Assembly: GCA_001803235.1 (NCBI GenBank) | Contig: MHBL01000063.1 | Span: 1-37,460 of the forward strand | Direction of reading: 5' to 3' | Length of the DNA stretch: 37,460 nt | Source of the DNA: Lentisphaerae bacterium RIFOXYA12_64_32 | GTDB lineage: Bacteria > Verrucomicrobiota > Lentisphaeria > Oligosphaerales > YB12-FULL-65-16 | Notes under the pieces: generated by a model | What the model saw: the letters and a program-made list of their open reading frames with translations, nothing else | Database searches by the model: none | Told to the model about the DNA's origin: nothing | Translations under genes and position numbers: made by a program | Shown here: positions 7,403 to 15,954 of the stretch, one piece after another | Numbering within the stretch: the stretch's first letter is position 1 | Layout: each line of letters opens with the position of its first letter

Positions 7403-8002
7403 CTACCACGGGCGAGGCTCCTGGGCGGCGCGACGGCCAACCGGCGGCAGTGCCGATTCGGAGCCGACGATCGCGACCTGCTGTGCCAAGATGTGGATAT
7501 TGAAGGGTTTATGCAGGAACCAGAACACTCCCTCATCGATCATCGCCTGGCCCCGACCCGTGATGTCGTTGCCGGACACGAAGAGAACCTTGACATCCGG
7601 ATTGATCCGGCGCATTTCGGCGAAGGTTTCCGGGCCGTTCATTCTCGGCATGACCATATCCAGGACCACCAGGTCGATGTGCTGCCAGGAATGGCGGTAA
7701 TGCTCGAGGGCCTCGTCGCCGTCCCGGCACGCCGTGACCGTGTGCCCAAAACTCTGAAGCACTTCCGTCGCAAAACAGCGAACGAGCCCCTCGTCGTCGG
7801 CCAGAAGGATGCGATACTTCTGTCCTTTCCTGTCGAAACAGCACAAGCGGTCCTCCGGTTGCAGCGCGTCCAAGCAGGCCGTTCCGCCCTGTTGTTCGGC
7901 ATCCTGGTGGTTCACGGCAGTTTCGCCTTCCCGTTGCACGGTCTCCCCGCGGTGGATTTGGTGCGCGCGGCGTGTCCCCACGCCGTGCGTCGGTGCGTTC
8001 AT
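7403..8002 (-). CDS. Single-domain response regulator with an extended N-terminus
   Basis: A 199-residue protein. Residues 63-180 form a CheY-like receiver: acidic pair Asp69/Asp70, phosphoacceptor Asp115 in VVLDMVMP, Ser143 in the switch position and Lys165 in LHKP. There is no output domain, so it would act by protein contact. The first 60 residues are low-complexity and unlike a receiver. The receiver closely resembles the one fused to the hybrid kinase at 15955-18816 (shared HYRHSWQHIDLVVLDMVMP-type sequence), suggesting a common origin. The start overlaps the stop of the upstream membrane protein gene (TGATG), so translation is coupled. Confidence 0.85.
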   Translation of the reverse strand: MNAPTHGVGTRRAHQIHRGETVQREGETAVNHQDAEQQGGTACLDALQPEDRLCCFDRKGQKYRILLADDEGLVRCFATEVLQSFGHTVTACRDGDEALEHYRHSWQHIDLVVLDMVMPRMNGPETFAEMRRINPDVKVLFVSGNDITGRGQAMIDEGVFWFLHKPFNIHILAQQVAIVGSESALPPVGRRAAQEPRPW

Positions 8003-8412
8003 CAGTGCTTTCTGTTCCGTCGAAGCGGATGTCTCCGCCAGGCCGGCGAGGCGCAGGTCTCCACCTGGCTGGAAGTCAGTTTCTTGACGTTCCGAGTCTG
8101 CGATTTCCTGGCGGCGGAAGCCTGGTCGACGTCAACCGCAATCCGCCCCGCGGTGTTCTTCGAAGTCCCGGCGGTCTCCGGCAATTCCGGCGCGCTGGGC
8201 GAGGTCAACCCCGCGAAGGTCGCATTGAGCGGTCGAGGGCTCGTTGCGCTCATGACCATGCCCAGCAGAATGGCAAGACCGAACCCGACGGCAATACCCA
8301 TGACGACGGCGTTCGCGCCGGTAGCCGCCATGACCGCAACCCCCAGGACAACGATGCCCACCGCGACAAGGCCGCCGATGAGTTTCCGTGTGTGTGACAT
8401 GTGGTTGAACAC
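8002..8412 (-). CDS. Small two-helix membrane protein
   Basis: A 136-residue protein with two predicted membrane helices, near residues 11-31 (LIGGLVAVGIVVLGVAVMAA) and 33-55 (VVMGIAVGFGLAILLGMVM), then a polar, Ser/Thr-rich and finally basic tail. I do not recognise the family. The GTG start at 8412 is chosen because AGGAG lies 8 bp upstream. The stop overlaps the start of the receiver gene, so the two are likely made together and may form one signalling unit. The alternative start is ATG four codons later. Confidence 0.6.
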   Translation of the reverse strand: MFNHMSHTRKLIGGLVAVGIVVLGVAVMAATGANAVVMGIAVGFGLAILLGMVMSATSPRPLNATFAGLTSPSAPELPETAGTSKNTAGRIAVDVDQASAARKSQTRNVKKLTSSQVETCASPAWRRHPLRRNRKH

Positions 8413-8554
8413 CTCAGATTCTCCTTTTCCCCAAATTCGCCCGTGCCCGAATCATCATCGGTCCCGAACGATGTGCCACCCACTGCGGGGATTGCGTCAG
8501 CGCCGTTCGGCGGGCGAGGGGATTTCCCGAACCCCGAACACTGAACGGAGAGAA

Positions 8555-8735
8555 TCCGGACCGCCTGAAGGCGGGACTACGAACGGGGAGCCCCAGGCTT
8601 GTAGTACCGGCTTCAGCCGGTCCGGATTGGCTTGGATCGCGCCGTCGTGAATGTCGAACGTCATGCCCCACGTTCTTTCGCGGAACGCACCCGCACACCT
8701 GCCAACGGTTCAGCCCGCGAGACGCGGGCGCTCCA
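8555..8735. repeat. Family A repeat copy A2 and a half-hairpin of the MITE-like type
   Basis: In the 428-bp gap 8413-8840. At 8555-8627 GGACCGCCTGAAGGCGGGAC faces CCGGCTTCAGCCGGTCC. At 8709-8735 CAGCCCGCGAGACGCGGGCG followed by CTCCAA matches one arm of the hairpin inside the 26662-26788 element. No gene is seen in the gap. Confidence 0.7.
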
Positions 8736-8840
8736 AGGGGTGTCGTCCACGCTCCACCTTCTCCCCTGAATTCTGAACACCCCTCCACCCCCGGCGTGGC
8801 CGCCAGGCCGGGAGACCTGGCGGCCACCTTCGGAAACACC

Positions 8841-11000
8841 TCAGAACTGCTTCAACTCGGCGTCATCCAGGGGGATGACCTCTTCGGGCTTCGAACCCGC
8901 CGCAACCAGCTCACGCTTGCCGCTGCGGTGCCCATTGCCGTTGTGCCCGTTGCCATTGCCGTTGTGCCCGCGCGGTTGCAGCATCGGCCGCCTTGCCGGC
9001 GCCGGGCCGGCGCCCAGTGCGTGGTGCGCCGTGGTCGGTGCGGCATTGAGCCGCGCGCCGCCGCTGCTGCCCTCGCTCGCGCTGCCGACGATAGCAATCA
9101 GTTCGCCGACCATGCCGTTGAGTTCCTCGGCCTGGCCGGACAACTCCTCGGACGCGCTCGCCGATTCCTCTGCGTTCGCCGCGTTCTGCTGCACCACCTT
9201 GTCCATCTCCGCCACGGCCGTGTTCACCTGGTCAATGCCCTGCGACTGCTCCTTGGACGCGGCCGCGATCTCCGCAATCAGCGTCGCCACCTTACTGGCG
9301 GTCTCCTGGATCGCGTGCAGCGACTTGCCCACCTCGTTGGTCACGGCCACGCCGGCCTCGGCGTTCTTCTGCGAGCCCTCGATCAGGTCGGCGGTGTTCT
9401 TCGCCGCTTCCGCGCTGCGCCGCGCCAGGTTCCGCACTTCCTCGGCCACCACGGCAAAGCCCTTGCCCGCCTCGCCGGCCCGCGCCGCCTCGACCGCTGC
9501 GTTCAGCGCCAGCAGGTTGGTCTGGAACGCAATCTCGTCGATCGTCTTGATGATCTTCGCCGTCTCGCTGGACGAGTTCTTGATCTTCTCGATCGCTTCC
9601 GACATGCGCTTCATGGACTCCACGCCCTCGAGCGCCATGCTGTTCGCCTGCCGTGCGTCATTGTTCGCCTGGTTCGCGTGCTCGGCGTTCTGCTTGGTCA
9701 TGGACGCCATCTCTTCCAGTGCGCTGGAGGTCTCTTCCAGGCTCGACGCCTGCTCGCTGGCGCCTTGCGCCAGGCTCTGACTCGCACTCGACACCTGCGT
9801 GGACGCCGACGTCACCTGCTCCGACCCGCGCGACAAACCGTCGATGATCCGGGTCAGCGCGCGGCTGATCGACGTGCCCAGCAGGATCCCGAAGCCTAGC
9901 GCCAGTGCAAACCCGATGAGCATCCCGGCCACCGATGCAGACTTCGCCAGCGAAGCGTCCTTTCCCGACTGCTTGCCGGACGCATTGGCGACGTCCTCGT
10001 TGATGCTCACAATCCGGTTGAGCAATTCCTCCGCCTTGCCGAACGTCACGGCGTTCTTCACCAGCCCCTGCTCGGTCATCTCCTTGTACAATTCATCCCC
10101 CCGGGTCTGCGCCTCCATCGTGGCGTCATACTCCTTGCTCAACCTCACGTACGTCTCGTGGTCGCTCTTCCACGCGTTCCAGGCGGGCACGAATTCCTTC
10201 CACAGCACCACTTCCTCCTTGGTCTGTTCCAGCGGCTCGTAGACCTTCCAGGCTGCGTCGACCCGCTGCCATGCCCCCGCAATCCGCTCGCACTGTTCCT
10301 GCCGTGTTTTCATGTCAACGCCACGATTCATCAAGGCGTTTTCCGCGCTGTCGATGGCCGTCTGCGCCTCGCTGATCGTCAGCAGCGACTGCACGGTCAG
10401 AAATGCCGTCCTATTGAACGCCTTCTCGTCCGTGGCGGTCTTCGCTGCGTTGTCGTAGATGGCCACGATCTGGTTCAGCAACGACTCCGCCTTGGCAAAA
10501 CTCGCCCCGTTTGTCACCAGGCCCTGTTGTGACATCTTCGCGTACAGCGCGTCCGCCGCCTTCTGCGCCTCGATGGTCGCGTCGTATTCCTTGCTGAGGC
10601 GCAGGAACTCCGCGTCGTCCTTCTTCCATGCTTCCCAGGCCGGAACGAAGTCCTTCCAGACTCGGGCTTCCTCGTCTGTCTGCGGCAGCGGCTCGTAGAC
10701 TTTGTAGGCCACGTCGGCCGCCCTGAGCTTGTCCGCGATATGCGTGTACGCCGCCTGTCGGTCCTGCAGGCTGGTCTCGCGGCTGAGCAGGGCGTTCTCC
10801 GCGCTGTCCACCGCGGTCTGCGCCTCGCTCACGATCAATAGGCTCTGGATGCTCGGCAGGCGCACCACGCCGACTTCATACAGGTGCCCCACCAGTTTCG
10901 ATACGCCCCAGAACCCGACCGCACCGACGATCAACGTCACCACCGCGACAATCGAGAATCCGCCGATCAACTTGGTACTTAACTTCATACTGCGTGCCAT
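8841..11000 (-). CDS. Methyl-accepting chemotaxis protein with a duplicated sensor domain
   Basis: A 719-residue transducer. One membrane helix is near residues 11-33, a second near 355-377, and between them lies a large periplasmic region made of two copies of one unit: [19 protein letters not shown] at 53 and [19 protein letters not shown] at 205, a 152-residue period (compare VYEPLPQT and VYEPLEQT). No complete HAMP is evident after helix 2. The signalling tip [20 protein letters not shown] (489-508) and the flanking methylation helices are well preserved. The C-terminus has an Asn/Gly/His-rich linker. ATG at 11000 is supported by GGGAG and by [15 protein letters not shown]; the frame is open to 11195. 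It probably works with the CheW at 11570. Confidence 0.93.
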   Translation of the reverse strand: MARSMKLSTKLIGGFSIVAVVTLIVGAVGFWGVSKLVGHLYEVGVVRLPSIQSLLIVSEAQTAVDSAENALLSRETSLQDRQAAYTHIADKLRAADVAYKVYEPLPQTDEEARVWKDFVPAWEAWKKDDAEFLRLSKEYDATIEAQKAADALYAKMSQQGLVTNGASFAKAESLLNQIVAIYDNAAKTATDEKAFNRTAFLTVQSLLTISEAQTAIDSAENALMNRGVDMKTRQEQCERIAGAWQRVDAAWKVYEPLEQTKEEVVLWKEFVPAWNAWKSDHETYVRLSKEYDATMEAQTRGDELYKEMTEQGLVKNAVTFGKAEELLNRIVSINEDVANASGKQSGKDASLAKSASVAGMLIGFALALGFGILLGTSISRALTRIIDGLSRGSEQVTSASTQVSSASQSLAQGASEQASSLEETSSALEEMASMTKQNAEHANQANNDARQANSMALEGVESMKRMSEAIEKIKNSSSETAKIIKTIDEIAFQTNLLALNAAVEAARAGEAGKGFAVVAEEVRNLARRSAEAAKNTADLIEGSQKNAEAGVAVTNEVGKSLHAIQETASKVATLIAEIAAASKEQSQGIDQVNTAVAEMDKVVQQNAANAEESASASEELSGQAEELNGMVGELIAIVGSASEGSSGGARLNAAPTTAHHALGAGPAPARRPMLQPRGHNGNGNGHNGNGHRSGKRELVAAGSKPEEVIPLDDAELKQF

Positions 11001-11212
11001 GGCCCACTCCCTTTCTGATTTATCGCCAGCGACCCAACTCCTGCTCGCCCCCGGCCTCTTGTGCGCCTCGGTTCCTTCTGTCGCCGCACCTCCTTTGAAC
11101 CCCGCGGTCCCTGGTGTGGTTAGGTGAACATATCCCTCGTGCAGTCTCGATAGTCTTGTGGGTTGGGTGTCGCGGGTGGGGAATTTCCCGAACACTCCTA
11201 TGAAACTCGAAC

Positions 11213-11325
11213 CCGGACCGCGTGAACGCGGTACTACAAGCCTCGTTCCGCGGACGGCTTAGGTTCGTAGTACCGCCTTCAGGCGGTCTCGGTGCGTCGT
11301 CGCCAGTTTCACTCCGAGATGACCG
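11213..11325. repeat. Family A repeat copy A3 with adjacent short repeat
   Basis: GGACCGCGTGAACGCGGTAC faces GTACCGCCTTCAGGCGGTC. It is followed at 11303-11325 by CAGTTTCACTCCGAGATGAC, nearly the same as CAGTTTCGCGCTGAGATGAC after copy A5 at 19199. It lies in the 402-bp non-coding gap 11001-11403. Confidence 0.75.
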
Positions 11326-11403
11326 GGCGGTCCGCCGCCCGGGGGGCGCTGAACACTGAACACCAACCATGCGCCCCATGCGCGATGCCTTCTCCCTTGC
11401 CGC

Positions 11404-11556
11404 CTAGAAGCCCCAGCCGAGCGTCGCGCCGGCGACGAACTGCTCGGAGCTCGTGTTTGCAGCCGCCTTGCGGGCGTCGCACAGTTCGTGGTCGATGAAG
11501 TCCGTGTACCGGACGTACGGCGTCAGCGACACGCCGGCCGTCACCCCGCTCGGCAC
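11404..11556 (-). pseudogene. C-terminal remnant of an outer-membrane beta-barrel protein
   Basis: About 50 codons read GVTAGVSLTPYVRYTDFIDH and end EQFVAGATLGWGF-stop. The alternating hydrophobic pattern and terminal phenylalanine are those of a last porin strand, which the BAM complex recognises. There is no N-terminal part: directly upstream is the end of cheW. I infer that a porin-type gene was lost by deletion, leaving its last two strands just after cheW. The open frame continues upstream only as a shadow of cheW. Confidence 0.55.
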
Positions 11557-11569
11557 GTTTGGCTTCCCC

Positions 11570-12094
11570 TCACGCCGCCTTGGCGACACTGGCCACGGCG
11601 CCCAGTTCCGAGCCGGCCAGGACCTTGTCCACGTCGAGGAGCATGATGACCTTTTTCGCGACCTTGCCCATGCCGAGAATGAACGCCGTGTCCACCGCGG
11701 TCCCGAATTCGGGCGGCGGCTCGATCTGGTCGCCGCCGATGTCCAGGACCTCGGACACCTCGTCGACAATGATGCCCATGGTCACGCGGTTGTCGCCGTG
11801 CGCCACCTGCACCACGATCACGCAGGTCTTGTCGGTCGTGGCCATGGTTTCCATCTGGAATTTCTGCCGCAGTTCGATCACCGGGATCACCTTGCCGCGC
11901 AGATTGATCACGCCGCGTACAAACTCGGGCGTGCGCGGCACCCGCGTGATGTCCATCATCTTGATGATCTCCTGGACCTTCAGGATCTGGAGCCCGAACT
12001 CTTCGCTCCCGAGCTTGAACGTCAGGTACTTCCCCGCCAGGGCGCGGGCCACTGCATCCTCCGACACCGTGCTCTGTCCCGTTCCTTGTGCCAT
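11570..12094 (-). CDS. cheW: CheW chemotaxis coupling protein
   Basis: A 174-residue CheW. The domain runs from YLTFKLGSEEFGLQI (residues 23-37) through KVQEIIKMMDITRVPRTPEF, RGVINLRGKVIPVIELR (the strongly conserved block near 60-76) and GIIVDEVSEVL, which is diagnostic. It couples MCP receptors to the kinase CheA on the cytoplasmic side of the membrane. ATG is preceded by AAGGAGG. The only MCP in view is the gene immediately downstream (8841-11000); no cheA, cheB or cheR is in the window. The last residues are alanine-rich and abut the porin remnant. Confidence 0.95.
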   Translation of the reverse strand: MAQGTGQSTVSEDAVARALAGKYLTFKLGSEEFGLQILKVQEIIKMMDITRVPRTPEFVRGVINLRGKVIPVIELRQKFQMETMATTDKTCVIVVQVAHGDNRVTMGIIVDEVSEVLDIGGDQIEPPPEFGTAVDTAFILGMGKVAKKVIMLLDVDKVLAGSELGAVASVAKAA

Positions 12095-12170
12095 GTCTGC
12101 GCCTCCTTGCTATTTCTAACTCGCGTTTCTGGTTCGGCTCAGTTCCAATGCTTGACGCGGTTGAACGTAC

Positions 12171-12296
12171 GGTGGCTCGGAGCGTCCCGCGCCGAAGCGG
12201 GGTGCGCCGGCCGGTCCCCGGCCGAGGGCCTCGGTCCGAGACGGACCCGAGCACCCCACTGCGGTCCCGGAGGTCCCGCGCCACTGTGCGCGGCTG
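12171..12296. repeat. Family B repeat, copy B2 (both halves)
   Basis: The left half GTCCCGCGCCGAAGCGGGGT and right half CTGCGGTCCCGGAGGTCCCG, ending CGCCACTG, form a long imperfect inverted repeat. The same left half is in B3 (13979). It fills most of the gap between cheW and the frameshifted regulator. Confidence 0.75.
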
Positions 12297-12381
12297 CGGG
12301 CAACTGCCAATGGCATATCGCGGCGGCGCATGGCGCCGCCTTTCCCCACTGTGGGATTCTTCCGGTCGGATAGGCTGTTCA

Positions 12382-12827
12382 TCATCGCGCGGCAGCCTCC
12401 AATACCTCGGCGCCTTCCGGAACTTGCTGCTCGAATCGGTGCAGCCGGGCCGCCATGTCCTGGTTGCGTTCCAGCAACCGCGTCGGTTGAGGAACTGCGG
12501 GATTTCGACCGGTTTGAGCGCGTAATCGTACGCGCCTTGGCTCAGCGCCTTGACGGCCTGATCCACATCGGAGTAACCGCAGAGCACGATGATCTCCGGC
12601 AACACCGCCCCGTTGGAACACGCACCCACGTCGAGCGGGAAGAACTGGACATCGAGCAGGATCACGTCCGGATGGCTCACGGCCGCCAGGCGGAGCGCGT
12701 CCGCCCTGCTGTGGAGCGGGACCACCAGATGACCGGCGGCCAGGAGCGCCGTGGCTAGCGTCTCGCGGATGAGCGGGTCTCTATCCACCAGTAGTATTCG
12801 CACGGTATCCTCACTGTCTTGCGGCAT
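12382..12827 (-). pseudogene. Response regulator receiver with a C-terminal frameshift
   Basis: From ATG 12827 the frame encodes a receiver: VRILLVDRDPLIRE (Asp15), phosphoacceptor Asp59 in VILLDV and Lys105 in ALKPVE. After about residue 115 (near 12478-12490) the natural continuation, LLERNQDMAARLHRFEQQ, is in another frame, which ends at TGA 12382; this is the coiled tail that usually follows such receivers. In the original frame the sequence turns into Arg/Pro-rich non-protein-like translation through family B and antisense to cheW. One base seems lost or gained. The core receiver could still fold. The phosphoacceptor loop is atypical (DVQFFP instead of DxxMP). It lies upstream of cheW. 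Confidence 0.65.
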
Positions 12828-13046
12828 TCCATCGTGCGGGCCGGGTTCAAAAGATCCCAAGACGACGTAGGGATAGCAACGGTTTTGCCAAGGGAGATGG
12901 ATAGATCGTAATAGCTTTATGAACAATCTGTTACAACGCAGAAGGAGTCCTGGTGTAGGCGGGCCGCGATCGCATTATTCCCCAAGGTTTGGTGTGATGC
13001 GCGCGGAAGGTTAGTGCGAAAGATTGGTGTGGGCGCGCGGTGTGCG

Positions 13047-13448
13047 TCAGGCGGAGGGGAAGGGGATTGCCGTTTGACAGGCGCGGATGAACGCTTCGGC
13101 GGCGTCAATCGCGCTTTCGGCCTCTTCGCGCGTGAACCGTGCGGCGACCGCGTAGTCGCTGAGTTCCCGGAACGTCTCCAGTTCGGTGAGTCGTGCCGCC
13201 TCCTCGCGCGGCAGCACGCGAGTCTTCACGAAATGCAGCCCGAACATTTGGATCGTCCCGCGATGAGTCTTGGCCTCGACACCCCGACTCATCAGGGCGG
13301 CCGAAGCCCAATGAAACGCGGCGTAGTAGGCGCGCGAGACGGCGTCGTTGAACAATCCGGCCTCGAGCAGGACGCGCGCGGCGCGGAGCGCTTCGTCGCC
13401 GCGCCGTACTTCGTCGCGCGTGTTATCATTGACGTTGGCGTTGGTCAC
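13047..13448 (-). CDS. HEPN-domain toxin of a HEPN/MNT pair
   Basis: A 133-residue HEPN protein, mostly helical. The motif RAYYAAFH (Arg39, His46, Rx6H) is the RNase-type active-site signature of HEPN toxins. By family knowledge such proteins cleave RNA and are kept inactive by a neighbouring minimal nucleotidyltransferase, in several studied cases by nucleotide addition to the toxin. Its start overlaps the stop of the MNT gene by 4 bp (ATGA), so the antitoxin is translated first. All key residues are present. Confidence 0.88.
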   Translation of the reverse strand: MTNANVNDNTRDEVRRGDEALRAARVLLEAGLFNDAVSRAYYAAFHWASAALMSRGVEAKTHRGTIQMFGLHFVKTRVLPREEAARLTELETFRELSDYAVAARFTREEAESAIDAAEAFIRACQTAIPFPSA

Positions 13449-13810
13449 AGGGAAAGGCCTTCCTGGTCGACATCGAGGGCGAACCGCCGCTGGCGTTGGC
13501 GCAGGGTCCCGAAGTCACGCTCGGTCATCGGTAACGGTTGCAGGAGCAAAGCATGTTGGAGAAGGCCGAGATCCAGCGCGCACTGCGCCAGCCATTGGCG
13601 GTCCGTCGTCCGCAGTTCATCCAGCAGCACCAGCACGTCGATGTCCGACTCCGGCGTCCAATCGCCCCTGGCCGCTGAACCGTACAGGCGCACCGCGCGG
13701 ACGCGTGTCCCGAAATGGGCCCGAACGGCATCCGCGAAGTCGTGTGCGACCTTGCGTGCCCTGAGAAGGTCCGCCTCGACGGCTTCAATCGTGTCACCCT
13801 CGCGCCGCAT
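13445..13810 (-). CDS. Minimal nucleotidyltransferase (MNT) antitoxin
   Basis: A 121-residue protein of the DNA polymerase beta-like nucleotidyltransferase superfamily. The catalytic signature GSAARGDWTPESDIDVLVLL has Gly44-Ser45 and the metal-binding Asp56 and Asp58. The C-terminal helices follow. It precedes and overlaps the HEPN gene and should be its antitoxin. MNT/HEPN pairs are widespread in thermophiles and in bacteria with many toxin-antitoxin loci. ATG at 13810 begins the conserved fold. Confidence 0.88.
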   Translation of the reverse strand: MRREGDTIEAVEADLLRARKVAHDFADAVRAHFGTRVRAVRLYGSAARGDWTPESDIDVLVLLDELRTTDRQWLAQCALDLGLLQHALLLQPLPMTERDFGTLRQRQRRFALDVDQEGLSL

Positions 13811-13978
13811 CAGCCGCGTCTCCCGTGCCGGACGAACTCACAGCCTGTCGCAGAGCCCAAACTCCGCTGCCCGCGAATCTGGCGAGCGGTTTGTGAACAG
13901 CGCCGGGGCAAGCTGGCCACGTTCACCGGTACCCCGTGACTATAGAGCTTCCCGCACACCGGTGCAACCTTCGAGCGC

Positions 13979-14163
13979 GCAGTGGCTCGGGGCGTCCCGC
14001 GCCGAAGCGGGGTGCGCCGGCCGGCTCTGTCCGGCGACATGTCCGCCAGAGCCGAAGCGACGGCGGAAGCTGTTCGCGCGAAGACGGATCCCCGGGCGAG
14101 GATCTCGGGCCGGGACGGCCCCGAGCAACCCTGCTGCGGTCCCGGAGGTCCCGCGCCACTGCT
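13979..14163. repeat. Family B repeat, copy B3 (expanded)
   Basis: The left half (GTCCCGCGCCGAAGCGGGGT, 13998-14017) and right half (GGGCCGGGACGGCCCCGAGC to GCGCCACTG) are separated by about 80 bp that contain a sequence not present in B2. The copy fills the 362-bp gap 13811-14172, which holds no convincing gene. Confidence 0.7.
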
Positions 14164-14172
14164 GTTCGGCGG

Positions 14173-15564
<1,392 letters not shown>

Positions 15565-15629
15565 GCGAGGCCTCTCTCGAACTTGACCTGTGCAATACGA
15601 GTCGATCTGCCACTGGCGGCCCATGCGCG

Positions 15630-15700
15630 TGCCGGCAGTACGCCGCCCGGCCCTCCGGGCGGTCTCAGCGGGCGGGGGGCCGCCCGCGGTACTGTCCGCA
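15630..15700. repeat. Family F palindromic repeat, copy F1
   Basis: CGGCAGTACGCCGCCCGGCC faces GGCCGCCCGCGGTACTG. The same layout occurs at 34542-34634. It sits in the 390-bp gap between the regulator and kinase genes, whose remainder (15701-15954) has only a G-run (15822-15833). Confidence 0.65.
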
Positions 15701-15954
15701 GAAGGCATGCCTCTGCGCGTGCCGCTCTGCGACGTCCGCCCCATCCCGCCTATTGCACCGGTCGCGAACGCAATCTCAAGACAGATTCTACACTGCCGCG
15801 CGGCGGTGCGCAAACGGCGCCCGGGGGGGGGGCCGTGTCCTGCGGCCAGAGGCGGGTGAGACGCCGGCCGCTTTAGATCGACCGCAGTCGACGGCAATCG
15901 ACCGATGGCCTCCCGCCCTTGCCGCCACCCCCACACTGCCTTCCCGCTTCCCCC

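Noticed and set aside
11541..12926. A single 461-codon open frame on the - strand covering the receiver, the repeat B2 and cheW
   Set aside because: Only its first 115 codons look like protein. The rest is Arg/Pro-rich antisense or off-frame translation of a repeat and of cheW.
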